Below, piece after piece: positions 8,525 through 19,226 of a stretch of 64,000 nt of DNA. The first letter of the stretch is position 1. Every line of letters starts with the position of its first letter. The stretch spans positions 49,290 through 113,289 of the forward strand of contig NZ_ATNM01000029.1 in assembly GCF_000427295.1 (NCBI RefSeq), given 5' to 3'. The position numbers were made by a program, and so were the translations under genes. The DNA is from Cyclobacterium qasimii M12-11B (lineage in GTDB: Bacteria > Bacteroidota > Bacteroidia > Cytophagales > Cyclobacteriaceae). The notes beneath the pieces were generated by a model. The model did not search any database and had not been told where the DNA came from. It saw only the letters and a program-made list of their open reading frames with translations.

Positions 8525-10396
8525 ATGAGAAGAACACTTCTACTAATCATCACGATATGTTTATCCTTTTATAGTGCTGATGCTCAATCTTGTAGCTCCA
8601 TAGAAGAATGGGATATTCTAATTACTAACGAATTCCCTAATGTCGACACGAATACCATCAATTCAGGAGGTAAAACCAGTAATAGAATACTATATAATTT
8701 ATATTCCGACAAATATTTTATTCCATTTTCAAATAAATCTTTTGAAAAATTAAGTTTCAACTCAGGTGTAAAAACTTGGAAAAAGCTAAGGAACTGCAGA
8801 TCTAAAAATAAGTATCAAAACTTAAAAAATATTGGATGGATTACCCATTTTGGTTTGAGTCCTTTAAGTAATGAAATAGCATTTAATCAGGTTAAGAAAA
8901 AGAGCGGTGAGATAAATAATCTTCGAGGAGAATACAATAGGATAGTGAATAAATTTGAATCTGGAGATGTTTCCTATGATGAGCTTATTCGATACAAAAA
9001 ATTAGCTAATACTAGCTTTAACAGCCTAATGCCATCAGAGGTTGATCATTTTTTAAAATTAATTTTGGAGAATGAAAGCACTATTGCTAACAAGTCACTT
9101 TTACAATCGGCCAATCAGTATACACTTAGGGAAGGTAACCTGAATACTCTCAATGATTTAGAAAATTTCAAACAATTAAATCAAAAAATGTATGCCCAAG
9201 CCAATGATGATACTAGAAAAGTGGTCACTACAATTTTAAGCGATAAAAAAAGTGCCGTACTTGAAGTTTTAATGCAAAATGAAAGCAATCGTTTACGACA
9301 AATTGGTTCTGGTGAGATCGGGCTCGTAAATATTAATTCTTTTTTTAAAAATTTCGAGAACTTATATTCCAAGTATCAGAATTATAATAGCGTAAATATC
9401 CTGTATCAGGATGTGGTAATTGGTAAGACCAAAATTGTTTCTGATTTAAAAGAAAACGTAAGCAATAAAATTGCCAATGCTAAAACGCCCAATCAAATAA
9501 ACGATATCGAGTCTAAGTACTTATCAAATACAAATAAGGAAGACCAAATGATTGTTTTAATTAATAATTACCTTTTAGCGAGAAAGAACACTATTCTGAA
9601 TCAAATTGAAGTGGACAGATTGAAAGCAGAATTGGAAGCCAGAAATAAAAGGTTAAAAGAGACAGAGACTAAATTGGCTCAATTAGAAAAGGCTGTTGAG
9701 ATAATTGATAACTACCATAGGGCAATCGGAGGGATGGTTAATTTGAAAAATATAAAAAGCACAAATTATACTATGACACCGGAAATTAATCAAGACCTAT
9801 CAGTATTTGAAGTATCTGGTTTGAATGACTTTGAGATGAATACTACCGAAATGCGAGTAGAAAAATCAATTTTTTCTTCTAGTTTATTTAAAGCATATGA
9901 CAAAGATGGTAACCTTCTAAAACTTCAAAAGATTTTTTATGATGGAAAAGGAGCTAGATCTATTCGTAGATCGTTTCCTGGGGGCGTCAGCTATCCTTCC
10001 TTAGAGCATGTTGAGAAAGAATTTGAAAATAAAGATGGATTATTTTCTTTTGAGAATTACAAAACCTCCAAGTTTATAAAAGAGGTGAGTTATTTAGGAT
10101 TTGAAACGATAGAAAAAATAAAATATCACAAAATTACTTATCAAACCTATAACGCATATTTTGGTTGGAGGACTGGGTATGCGTATTTCGATGTAGAAAC
10201 CCATTTATTGAAAATTATTAAGGCCTGGAGTCCGAGTAATAAAGAAGGCTGGAATTATTTCGAAAATTACAAAGAAGTTGATGGTATTAAAGTACCCACT
10301 AGAGTATACATCGGAGTTAACAAATATTGGGTAAAAGTTGTAACAGAATTTAATATGAAAAATCTACCTTCAAATACTTTTACTTATGATTTTTAG
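8525..10396 (+). CDS. Secreted protein with coiled coil and LolA/lipoprotein-sorting-like C-terminal domain
   Basis: 623 residues. MRRTLLLIITICLSFYSADAQ is a Sec signal peptide. Residues about 25-355 are a long helical region that I do not recognise. Residues about 358-400 (VDRLKAELEARNKRLKETET) form a coiled coil. The C-terminal part from about residue 398 begins YHRAIGG and continues as a beta-rich domain ending DGIKVPTRVYIGVNKYW and FTYDF, the usual wording of outer-membrane-lipoprotein-sorting-like domains in Bacteroidota. It should act in the periplasm. Flanked on both sides by composite repeats with no operon partner. Confidence 0.65.
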   Translation: MRRTLLLIITICLSFYSADAQSCSSIEEWDILITNEFPNVDTNTINSGGKTSNRILYNLYSDKYFIPFSNKSFEKLSFNSGVKTWKKLRNCRSKNKYQNLKNIGWITHFGLSPLSNEIAFNQVKKKSGEINNLRGEYNRIVNKFESGDVSYDELIRYKKLANTSFNSLMPSEVDHFLKLILENESTIANKSLLQSANQYTLREGNLNTLNDLENFKQLNQKMYAQANDDTRKVVTTILSDKKSAVLEVLMQNESNRLRQIGSGEIGLVNINSFFKNFENLYSKYQNYNSVNILYQDVVIGKTKIVSDLKENVSNKIANAKTPNQINDIESKYLSNTNKEDQMIVLINNYLLARKNTILNQIEVDRLKAELEARNKRLKETETKLAQLEKAVEIIDNYHRAIGGMVNLKNIKSTNYTMTPEINQDLSVFEVSGLNDFEMNTTEMRVEKSIFSSSLFKAYDKDGNLLKLQKIFYDGKGARSIRRSFPGGVSYPSLEHVEKEFENKDGLFSFENYKTSKFIKEVSYLGFETIEKIKYHKITYQTYNAYFGWRTGYAYFDVETHLLKIIKAWSPSNKEGWNYFENYKEVDGIKVPTRVYIGVNKYWVKVVTEFNMKNLPSNTFTYDF

Positions 10397-10598
10397 TACG
10401 AATACTATTGAAATATTTTAAATGCTGATTTTATCGAAATTAGATAAGGCTTTAAAAGCGCCATTGAAAAATTGCATAGAATTAAAAAGACAAACAGTTC
10501 TCTTTTAGTTAACTAAATTGTAAATACAATTTCAATTGACAAACAGGTAAGCAACTAAAGGCTAGGTATAAACGGAGAAAAACAGTTGGCTAATAGAC

Positions 10599-11730
10599 AA
10601 GCATTCTGATCCATCGACACCCTTCGACAGGCTCAGGGGCCAAACTCACACACTTTTATTGAATTTTTGTAAGGGACTTGGTTAGGGGTTTTAAGGGTAA
10701 TTATTATCCTTTTTTTAACAGCTATTTTCCATCGCTTAAAGGTTTACGTTAGTGATTTTGGCGGTATTGTTTCAGAAAAAAAAGCAACAATACCGCCAAA
10801 ATCGGGTTTTGCTTATCGTTATGGACCAAGGCTTTACAGCCTTGGCTACAAAAATGGCACCCCTATGGGGTTTTGGGATTTGTTAAGTTTTGCCGTCAAT
10901 ATTATCAAAGGGAGTAATGCCAAAATCGTATCTTACTTTTTTCTTATTACTAGCATGCACCCATGGCTTTGATATTTTCATCTTTTCAGATCCTACGGAA
11001 ATATTGAATACAGGAAGAAAGTTTCTTAGGTGTTTCAAAGTACCCAAGCCCTGAAAGGGCGATATATCAAAGCACAGGGTGAAGCCCTGTGTTAAGTGTC
11101 AATGATTTATAACCAAGCCCTGAAAGGGTGTAATACCTATGGTTTGAGTGCCATTTTCCTGTAAGGGCGATAAAAATAGGGGGTAAATCCCAAGCTCTGA
11201 GGGTTGTCCATCCTATTTAAAGGGAAAGTGCAAAGAGGAAATTATATCGCGCCGTCAGGGCTTGTAAAATCGTATGTCTTATAACGATGGGCTTCACCCA
11301 TCGCTGGTAGATATCACCCTTTCAGGGCTCAAAATAAAATAAAAAACAAGCCGACATGGCGAAATATAACAGAGCTGTAACGGTGGTTCAGGAAATACAC
11401 ATTAAATGATTTTATCAGCATTGTTGCAGAAAAAAAGCAACAATACCGCCAAAACCGGGTTGTGCTTATGGTTTTGACCAAGGCATGACAGCCTTGGCTA
11501 CAAAAATGGCACCCCTATGGGGTTTTTGGGATTTGTTAGGCTTCACAGGCAAGATGACCACAGAAAGTATTATTAAGCTATAAAGATTTAGATGGGTTTC
11601 ATGGGTACTGATTAGTGAAGCTAATTGGAACGAATGTCATTTTCTATTCCTCGGGTTACTACTGGAAGTTTTGGTTAAAATTTCAAGAGCTGCACTGGGT
11701 TTGTTGTTGGGGATTTTTAGTTCATTGGCA
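10599..11730. repeat. Composite intergenic repeat, copy 4
   Basis: The most complete copy: left block (AAGCATTCTGAT, CCCTTCGACAGGCTCAGGGG), hairpin 10754-10803, CCAAGGCTTTACAGCCTTGG, inverted-end module 11047-11329, second hairpin 11408-11456, another CCAAGGC..GCCTTGG stem, ACCCCTATGGGGT and the right block ending near GGGTTTGTTGTTGGGGA. No ORF is shared between copies. The bases 10397-10598 before it show nothing. Confidence 0.8.
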
Positions 11731-11898
11731 AAACAACCTGCAATTACCTGGTATTTAATGTATGTAGAGGTAAGGCTATAACCTGGTTATATACAAATAT
11801 TGTCGATAGTTAAAACTATACCTACATGCTCTTAATAAAATTGTATTTAAAGATCCTTTAATGTAACAGATGTCACTTTTCGCAAGTGGACTAAGTGG

Positions 11899-11906
11899 TA
11901 CATTTG
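11899..11906 (+). promoter_or_regulatory. Bacteroidota -7 element before the peroxiredoxin gene
   Basis: TACATTTG matches the TAnnTTTG -7 consensus and lies about 40 bases before the ATG at 11946. The -33 region is not clear. A good AAGGGGAAA ribosome-binding site lies between it and the start. Confidence 0.5.
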
Positions 11907-11945
11907 AATTGAAGAAGTAAAAGGGGAAACTAAAAATATACAATC

Positions 11946-12610
11946 ATGGAAAATATCAGTGAAATGAAGGATCAAGTTGTAACAATGCCAAGAATTGGAG
12001 ATAAAGCCCCGGATTTTGAGGCAGTGACAACAAAAGGAAAATTAAATTTTCAGAATTTGCTAAAGATAAATGGGTGGTGATGTTTTCACACCCTGCTGAT
12101 TTTACTCCTGTTTGCACCACAGAGATGAGTGGATTTGCACAAAGGAAATCCGAATTTGTTGCTTTGAATACAGAACTTTTAGGTTTAAGTATAGATAGCA
12201 TTCACGCCCATTTAGGTTGGGTCCAAAATGTGAGAGAGAATACAGGTGTCTATTTTGACTTCCCGATTATAGCAGATTTGGATATGAAAGTATCAAAGCT
12301 TTATGGAATGTTACAACCCAATGAAAGTGAAACAGCTGCTGTTCGTGCCGTGTTTTTTATCGACCCGGAAAAAAAGATACGATTGGTTATGTATTATCCT
12401 TTAAATGTAGGTAGAAACATGGATGAAATTCTAAGAGCATTAGAAGCATTGCAGACGTCTGATAAGTACAAAGTAGCTATGCCATTAGATTGGAAAAAGG
12501 GAGATAAAGTAATTGTGTCTCCTCCAAAAACCTTGGATGAATTAAATGAAAGACTTAGTGATGACTCCTTAGAAAAAGTCGATTGGTATTTGGCGAAAAA
12601 GAGTATTTAA
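11946..12610 (+). pseudogene. 1-Cys peroxiredoxin (Prx6/AhpC-TSA family), frameshifted
   Basis: Restored length is 221 residues, the normal size for a Prx6-type enzyme, which reduces hydroperoxides. The first frame gives MPRIGDKAPDFEAVTTKGKLNF and then runs into a stop. Adding one T to the T4 run at 12047-12050 leads into SEFAKDKWVVMFSHPADFTP with the peroxidatic cysteine in PVCTTEM. The C-terminal half is intact (dimer domain, MPLDWKKGD and PPPKTLDE-like wording). Without repair only a fragment from ATG 12080 could be made, lacking the N-terminal strand. No resolving cysteine is seen, consistent with the 1-Cys class. Confidence 0.85.
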
Positions 12611-12654
12611 TAGAATAAAATCAACCAATTTGAGGAAATCGGTTGTGCTTAGAT

Positions 12655-12704
12655 CAAAATTATGGCGGTATTGTTGCTTTAATGGCAAGAATGCCGCCAT
12701 AATT
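12655..12704. terminator. Hairpin between convergent genes
   Basis: AATTATGGCGGTATTGTTGC pairs with GGCAAGAATGCCGCCATAATT over about 18 bp with few mismatches. It is related to the hairpin of the composite repeat (GGCGGTATTGTTGC) but stands alone, between the ends of the peroxiredoxin gene and the M13 peptidase gene, so it probably ends transcripts from both sides. Confidence 0.6.
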
Positions 12705-12755
12705 CTGTTTTACTCCTTTTTCTCTGGTGAAATTATTAACAAGTAAGCGATTTGC

Positions 12756-14822
12756 TTACCAGATGCTAACCCTTTCACTTGGTGCAACGTACATTTTGTC
12801 TCCCTCTTCTACATTAAAAGCTTTATAAAATGCATCCACATTGACCAGAGGTCCATTGGCGCGGTATTGAGCTGGAGAATGTGGGTCGTTTTGGATTTGA
12901 GTTCGGAGGGCTTCGTCCCGGCTTTTGGTGCGCCAAACGGTCGCCCATGAAAGGAAAAACCTTTGGGAAGGAGTAAATCCATCAATTTCTCCCGGATCTC
13001 CATGTTCTTCCAGGTGCTTTTGAAGTCCGTCATAGGCAACCAATACGCCACCCAGATCACCAATGTTTTCACCCAATGTAAGTGCTCCTTTTACATGTAG
13101 CCCTTCGAGTGGTTCATATTGATCATACTGAGCGACCAGCTGTCCGGTTCTTTGCTGGAAGTTTTCAAGGTCTTCTTCTTTCCACCAGTTTTCCAGATTT
13201 CCCTCCGGGCTGTAGCGGCTTCCCTGATCATCAAAGCCATGGGAGATTTCATGCCCTATGACAGCGCCTATCCCTCCATAATTCACTGCTGCATCTGCTT
13301 TGTAGTTGTAAAATGGAGGCTGAAGAATAGCCGCTGGAAATACGATTTCATTATTGGTCGGATTGTAGTAGGCGTTTACCGTTTGAGGGGTCATAAACCA
13401 TTCAGACCGGTCTACTTCCTTGTCTAGTTTTTCCATGTTTTTTCGGAACTGGAAATTATTGGCAGCGATAACATTGCCCAGGTAAGAGGCGGTTTCAGCG
13501 TTGTCATCCACCTCCAGGGCAGCATAACTTTCCCAGGTATCAGGATAGCCAATCTTCACTGTGAAAGTAGCCAACTTGTCCATGGCTTTCGCTTTAGTGT
13601 CTTCACTCATCCATTCCAGTTGTTGGATTCTGTTGCCCATGGCTTCCAGAATATTGCTGACCATTTCATTGGCTTTTTCTTTGGCCTCCTCAGGGAAAAA
13701 TTCTTCCGTATACAATTTACCGATGGCTTCTCCTGCGGCGCCTTCCGCACTGGTCAATACCCTTTTCCAGCGGGCTCTCATTTCCTCAGTGCCTTGCAGC
13801 TCTTTTCCGTAAAAATCAAAATTTGCCTGCACCAGTGCATGGTTCATATAGGGTGAAGCCATACGAATCAGGTGCCATTTCAAATAATTCTGCCACATTT
13901 GCACTTTGGAATCGCTGAATGCTTCTTCCAGGGCCAACATAAAATCAGGGGTGCTGATAATGATCTCATCGGTCTTGGCACCAAGCGCTTTGGTAAGACT
14001 GGCCCAATCCAGGGATGGGGTGGCTTTCTGGAGTTCTTCCAGGGAGTATTTATTGTACCTGCCTTCAGAATCGCGCATTTCAATTCTCGTCTTGCTGGCT
14101 GCTGCAAGTTTTGTTTCAAGTATTAATACATCTGAAGCCGCTTTCTTTGCTTCTTCGGCTGAACTGCCAAGCATTTGAAAAACCTTGGAAATATGGGCCT
14201 CGTATTTGGCCTTGATTTCTTTGAATTTTTCGTTGCTGTCATCTACATAATAATCCCTATCAGGCAATCCAAGTCCACCTTGACTTATGTAGAGGGCATT
14301 TTGGTCGGAGTCTTTAGCGTCTGTGCTGACATAAATATTGAAAAATGGATCTACACCAGCAGGATAGCTTTTCTCCAAAAAGGACTGTAAATCCCCTTTA
14401 GATTTTATCTGATCGACTTGATCAAACCAGGGGAGCAATGCATCATGACCTCTTTTTTCGGCCAGGACAGAATCCATCCCAATAGTATAGAAAGCTATGG
14501 CTTTGTATTGGTCCGATCCTTCAGGATATTCAGTGATATTGGCCTTCGCCGCTTCCATCACCTGTTTTACGCCGGAAATACTTAGCTCTCTCAATTCCAA
14601 AAAGCTACCCCATCTACCTTGGTCGGCAGGTATTTCCGTTTTAGCCAACCAGCTTCCATTGACATACTGGAAAAAATCATCCTGAGGGCGGATGGTGGTG
14701 TCCATGTAGCTTGTGTTGATGGCTTGAATTGTTTCGGTTGTATCCTCTTGTTTAGGTGAACAGGCCATTGTTGTACAAAAGGCCAATATTGTCACCGCTG
14801 TTATTTGGCTAAGGTTTTTCAT
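12756..14822 (-). CDS. M13 family metallopeptidase (neprilysin/PepO-like), lipoprotein
   Basis: 688 residues from the ATG at 14822; the longer in-frame start at 14867 would precede the signal with hydrophilic residues. MKNLSQITAVTILAFCTTMAC is a lipoprotein signal. The N-terminal M13 domain starts MDTTIRPQDDFFQYVNGSW. The substrate-binding NAYYNPTNNEIVFPAAIL is present, the zinc motif HEISH is at about 524-528, and the third zinc ligand lies in GENIGD at about 585. The end RVSIW matches the family terminus. It cleaves oligopeptides at the cell envelope. It is a single gene, convergent with the peroxiredoxin gene. Confidence 0.95.
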   Translation of the reverse strand: MKNLSQITAVTILAFCTTMACSPKQEDTTETIQAINTSYMDTTIRPQDDFFQYVNGSWLAKTEIPADQGRWGSFLELRELSISGVKQVMEAAKANITEYPEGSDQYKAIAFYTIGMDSVLAEKRGHDALLPWFDQVDQIKSKGDLQSFLEKSYPAGVDPFFNIYVSTDAKDSDQNALYISQGGLGLPDRDYYVDDSNEKFKEIKAKYEAHISKVFQMLGSSAEEAKKAASDVLILETKLAAASKTRIEMRDSEGRYNKYSLEELQKATPSLDWASLTKALGAKTDEIIISTPDFMLALEEAFSDSKVQMWQNYLKWHLIRMASPYMNHALVQANFDFYGKELQGTEEMRARWKRVLTSAEGAAGEAIGKLYTEEFFPEEAKEKANEMVSNILEAMGNRIQQLEWMSEDTKAKAMDKLATFTVKIGYPDTWESYAALEVDDNAETASYLGNVIAANNFQFRKNMEKLDKEVDRSEWFMTPQTVNAYYNPTNNEIVFPAAILQPPFYNYKADAAVNYGGIGAVIGHEISHGFDDQGSRYSPEGNLENWWKEEDLENFQQRTGQLVAQYDQYEPLEGLHVKGALTLGENIGDLGGVLVAYDGLQKHLEEHGDPGEIDGFTPSQRFFLSWATVWRTKSRDEALRTQIQNDPHSPAQYRANGPLVNVDAFYKAFNVEEGDKMYVAPSERVSIW

Positions 14823-15106
14823 GTTTCCAATTAATTTATAGCACTTTAATTCATATATAATTAACAAAGATACACGATTTATCTGTCAAAAAAGTTGGAG
14901 ATTGTTCTGGTAAAAGAGAAGAATTACTGTTTGGGTGCTAACATTATTGTTGCTTTCATTTACTTGCTAGTGCTTTGCAGTTATTCATTCGTTACTGGTT
15001 TCACCCGGAGGTGGTTGTGCATTTACTTTGAAGCAGAAAACACTTTATGAATTAGTCCCTGCTTTTCCTATATTTAGTGCTAATTCCAACCCTTTAATCT
15101 GTTTAT

Positions 15107-16863
15107 ATGCGTTATTTATCATTGATGTATTTATTTTTCTCAGGATTGCTGTTGAGCTCATGTGGTCAGGAACCAATGATTGCCGGGAATAATCAAGCTT
15201 ACCAGAAAATGACCTTTTCCTGGGAGGGCCCGGCACTAGCAGAAGATAAAGCCACATTTTTAAATTATAAGATGGAGATGCGCTTTACAGATCCAGATGG
15301 TAATAGCATTAATGTTCCGGGCTATTTTGCAGCAGATGGGAATGCTGGAGAAACTTCTGCTGAAAGTGGAAATATATGGAGAGCACATCTATTGCCCCTC
15401 AAAGCGGGGAAATGGGAATATGAAGTCAGTTTTTTAGAGGGAGGTAATATAGCGCTCGCTTCCGGAAACAGCGAGGGGACAAGTTTGGCCTTTGATGGAC
15501 AAAAGGAAATTTCACAGTAACGCCAGCAGATGAATCCCAAAATGGGTTTTTGGGCAAAGGCAAGTTGCAGTACATAGGGGAGCATTTCCTTCAATTCACC
15601 AATGGTGATTATTTTTTCAAAATGGGGGCCAATGCTCCTGAGGTTTTTCTTCAATACAAAGATTTTGACGGAACAGCTTCTGAAAGAGATTATAAGGATC
15701 ATGTAGCCGATTGGAAAGCCGGCGACCTCTTATGGCAAGGAGATAAAGGAAAGGGAATAGTAGGGGTGATCAATTACCTGAAAGAACAAGGAATCAATTC
15801 GCATTATTTTTTATTAATGAATGCTTACGGCGATGGGAAAGCAGCCTTCCCCTGGAAAGGCAAAGACGATTATTACCTATACGATGTTTCTAAACTTGAC
15901 CAATGGCAAGTCCTTTTTGATTATATGATGCAAGAAGGAATGATGACCCAATTTGTACTGTCTGAACAAGAAAACCAGTCTTATTTTGAAAACAATGAAG
16001 GGGGAGATTTTGCAGACAGCAGAAAAATTTATTACCGTGAATTGGTAGCCAGATTTGGATACCTTAATGCGGTGACCTGGAATATAGGAGAGGAAAATGG
16101 CTGGGAAAAGGAACCAACCTATGGCAAATCCATTACCACCAGCCAAAGAAAACAATTTGCCGCTTACCTCAGTGATTTGCTGCCTTACGAAGATTTAATC
16201 GTTGTACACAATGGACCTTCTTCAACGGATGCTATTTTTGAGGATTTGCTGGGAGATCCTTCTTATTCGGGGATAAGTTTTCAAGGGAATTACCAGGATG
16301 TCACGCATGGCTATGGTAGGATGCTGCATTGGAGAAATGCATCAGCTGCAGCGGGTCGGCCTTGGGTAGTTACTTATGATGAGCCTTATTCAAGCCCTGA
16401 ATATCCTGAATTGGATGTGTGGAGAAAGAACTCGCTTTGGGCTTCGCTAATGGCGGGGGCTGCAGGAATGGAGGTCTACATAGGAAAAGGTGAGGATTTA
16501 GTAATCCAGGATTACCGAAAATACGCTGCCTATTGGGAGATTATGAACCATGCCAAAAACTTTTTTACCGAAAGTGGTATCCCATTTCAACGACTAACCC
16601 CCATGACTACTGAGGATAACAATTCATGGGTGCTCTCAGTTGACGAGGAAGTATTTGTTGTATACCTTCGGGAAGGTGGAGAAGGGGAACTCAATTTACC
16701 TTCTGAGGTGTTTGAAATTCATTGGTTTGATCCCCGAACGGGTGAATGGTCCCGGAATGAAGCTTTAAAGGAAGCTTTAGGTGGGGAAAAAACAGCTCTG
16801 GGAAAAGCACCGAGTCAACCCGATTTAGATTGGGTTATCTTGTTAAAAAAGAAGAAAGATTAA
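15107..16863 (+). pseudogene. DUF5060/DUF4038-type glycoside hydrolase (apiosidase-like), lipoprotein, frameshifted
   Basis: Restored length is 585 residues. The first frame gives a lipoprotein signal ending LLLSSC and an N-terminal beta-sandwich (about 25-125) like DUF5060, stopping at 15518. Adding one A to the A4 run at 15501-15504 gives KGNFTVTPADESQNGFLGKG and joins the (beta/alpha)8 barrel. Candidate catalytic acids are in TWNIGEENGWE and VTYDEPY, the usual strand-4 and strand-7 positions of such hydrolases. It should act on plant or algal side chains at the cell surface; the substrate is unknown. It stands alone, upstream of the SLC12-type gene. Confidence 0.8.
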
Positions 16864-17033
16864 TTTAAACTTTCAATCCAAAATCACCTTTCATTTTACA
16901 AAGAACCGAGTTTTGAAATAGGATTCGCAACTAGCAATGCTTGCCTATCTTAGGGGATAATGCCTTAAAATGGATTGGAAGAAGAATGATAAACCCTACT
17001 AAAAATCCAGTATTTAGAAAGTAGATTATTCGT

Positions 17034-19226
17034 ATGAACATCAGAAATTTAAATAAAAGCAGTTCGACCAAGCTAGGGACCTTTGGAGGTGTTTTTACCC
17101 CGTCGTTGCTAACGATTTTGGGTGTGATCATGTACCTGAGGTTTGGCTGGGTGGTTGGAAATGTAGGTTTGATCGGGACATTATTGATCGTCACCCTCTC
17201 TACGGCCATTACTTTCCTGACTTCGTTGTCCATTTCTGCCATTGCTACAAATGCACCAGTAAAAGGTGGAGGTGCCTATTACCTGATCAGTAGATCATTG
17301 GGAGCGGAAATTGGTGGTGCTGTTGGAATACCTTTGTACCTGGCTCAGGCATTTTCAGTTTCCTTGTATGTAATCGGTTTTTCAGAATCTGTCGTCGCTA
17401 TATTTCCCACTTTGGACATAAAATGGGTGGGCATTATTACGACCGTCTTTTTAGGAGGCCTGGCTTTGTTCTCTACCACAGCCACCATCAAATCCCAATT
17501 CTTTATCATGGGATTGATCGCCATTTCTTTATTGTCATTGGCACTAGGAAGTCCCATGGAGGATTCACATATTGAGCTTTGGGGTGTCCCGGCCGCCCAA
17601 TCTGTTGATTTTTGGCAGGTATTCGCCATTTTCTTTCCTGCTGTGACAGGGATCATGGCAGGGGTGAATATGTCGGGAGATTTAAAAGACCCAGCCAAAT
17701 CCATACCCAAGGGCACTTTTATGGCCATTGGTGTGGGTTATGTGATCTATATGATTTTGCCCATCATATTGGCCAGCAGGGCAGATGCTTCTACGCTGAT
17801 CGAAAATCCATTGATTATGCAGCAGATTGCTATATGGGGAGGAGCCATTGTGCTCGGGATATGGGGAGCTACCTTGTCAAGTGCAACAGGAAGTTTGTTG
17901 GGAGCGCCCAGGGTATTACAGGCCTTAGCCAATGATAAAATATTACCGAAATGGGCAAACATTTTCAGTAGGGTAGATGGCAAAGAGAAAATTCCTAGGG
18001 CGGCTACATTATTTACCATTGCCTTGACACTGGTAACGGTGTATTTCGGGAACCTGAACCTTATTGCTCCGGTACTTACCATGTTCTTTTTAACTACCTA
18101 TGCGGTTTTAAACATTACGGCAGCCACTGAGCATTTTTTAGGCAGTGCCTCTTTCAGACCTAAATTCAAAGTACATTGGGTGTTCTCCTTATTGGGAGCC
18201 ATAGGTTGCGCTGGGGTGATGATCCTAATCAACGCCTTGGCAACAATCATGGCATTTTTGGTGATAGCAATCATCTTTGTATGGCTTAAGAGAAGAAAGA
18301 TTGAGGCCACTTGGGGTGGTTTGGGTAGAGGGGTATTCTCTTCCATTATCAGGTATGCTTTATTCAGGTTAGAGAAAGAAAGCAATGCCAAAAGCTGGCG
18401 TCCGAATATCCTTGTTTTGTCAGGTTCCCCTGGTAAAAGATGGCGTTTGATTGAGCTTGCTGATGACATTACCAATGGGAATGCGCTGTTTACGGTGACC
18501 ACCATTGTGTCCGAAACCAATGTCCCCCAAGAAAAAGTCAAGGATTATGAGAATAGAATTTCAGACTATTTGGGCAATAAGAATGTGCAGGCGCTGGTGA
18601 AAGTGGTAAGGGCTTCAGATCCATTTTCGGGTGCCACGCACATGGTCAATTCCTATGGTTTGGGGCAGTTGGTGCCCAATACAATATTACTGGGCGATAC
18701 CAGGGAAAATAGGAATTTGCTTCCCTATTCGGAGATGATACGGCACTTCTTTAAATCCCGGAAAAATGTAATCATTGTACAGGATGAGGGAAATGTAGGC
18801 TTCAAGAAAAAGGAGGTTATTGATATCTGGTGGGGAGGATTAAAGAAAAATGGCAGCCTAATGATCATCCTTGCCTACTTGTTAAAAAACAGCAGGGAAT
18901 GGCAACAGGCTTCTGTAAATGTAAAAATGGTTGTACCCAATAAGGAAGCTTACAGTGGTGCGAAAGATAACTTGGACAAAATCTTTGAAAGCATGCGTAC
19001 CGGTTTCGATTACCAGATACTAATCGCTGATGGCAGGGTTTTTTGGGACATTATGGCTGAAGAATCAAAAAATAGCGACCTGATCATGATGGGTTTGGCC
19101 ATTCCTGAAGAAGAAGGGGCGTTTGAGGATTATTACGTAACCTTAAAAGAACGTACCAAATCACTACCCACCAAGGTCTTTGTGCTGGCTGGGCAGGAAG
19201 TAGAGTTTGATAAGGTATTGATTTAG
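17034..19226 (+). CDS. SLC12-type cation-chloride cotransporter / APC-family permease
   Basis: 730 residues. The start KLGTFGGVFTPSLLTILGVI and MYLRFGWVVGNVG is the diagnostic first helix of SLC12 (Na-K-Cl, K-Cl) carriers, and APVKGGGAYYLISRSLG follows in helix 2-3. About 12 membrane helices fill residues 20-430. From about residue 450 a soluble domain begins with RPNILVLSGSPG and continues to the end, as in the SLC12 C-terminal domain. Symport of cations with chloride is known for animal members; the bacterial substrate is not established from sequence. It is a single gene and no partner is visible. Confidence 0.88.
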   Translation: MNIRNLNKSSSTKLGTFGGVFTPSLLTILGVIMYLRFGWVVGNVGLIGTLLIVTLSTAITFLTSLSISAIATNAPVKGGGAYYLISRSLGAEIGGAVGIPLYLAQAFSVSLYVIGFSESVVAIFPTLDIKWVGIITTVFLGGLALFSTTATIKSQFFIMGLIAISLLSLALGSPMEDSHIELWGVPAAQSVDFWQVFAIFFPAVTGIMAGVNMSGDLKDPAKSIPKGTFMAIGVGYVIYMILPIILASRADASTLIENPLIMQQIAIWGGAIVLGIWGATLSSATGSLLGAPRVLQALANDKILPKWANIFSRVDGKEKIPRAATLFTIALTLVTVYFGNLNLIAPVLTMFFLTTYAVLNITAATEHFLGSASFRPKFKVHWVFSLLGAIGCAGVMILINALATIMAFLVIAIIFVWLKRRKIEATWGGLGRGVFSSIIRYALFRLEKESNAKSWRPNILVLSGSPGKRWRLIELADDITNGNALFTVTTIVSETNVPQEKVKDYENRISDYLGNKNVQALVKVVRASDPFSGATHMVNSYGLGQLVPNTILLGDTRENRNLLPYSEMIRHFFKSRKNVIIVQDEGNVGFKKKEVIDIWWGGLKKNGSLMIILAYLLKNSREWQQASVNVKMVVPNKEAYSGAKDNLDKIFESMRTGFDYQILIADGRVFWDIMAEESKNSDLIMMGLAIPEEEGAFEDYYVTLKERTKSLPTKVFVLAGQEVEFDKVLI

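Noticed and set aside
13119..14685. Several + strand ORFs across the M13 gene
   Set aside because: They are antisense shadows of a clear metallopeptidase gene.
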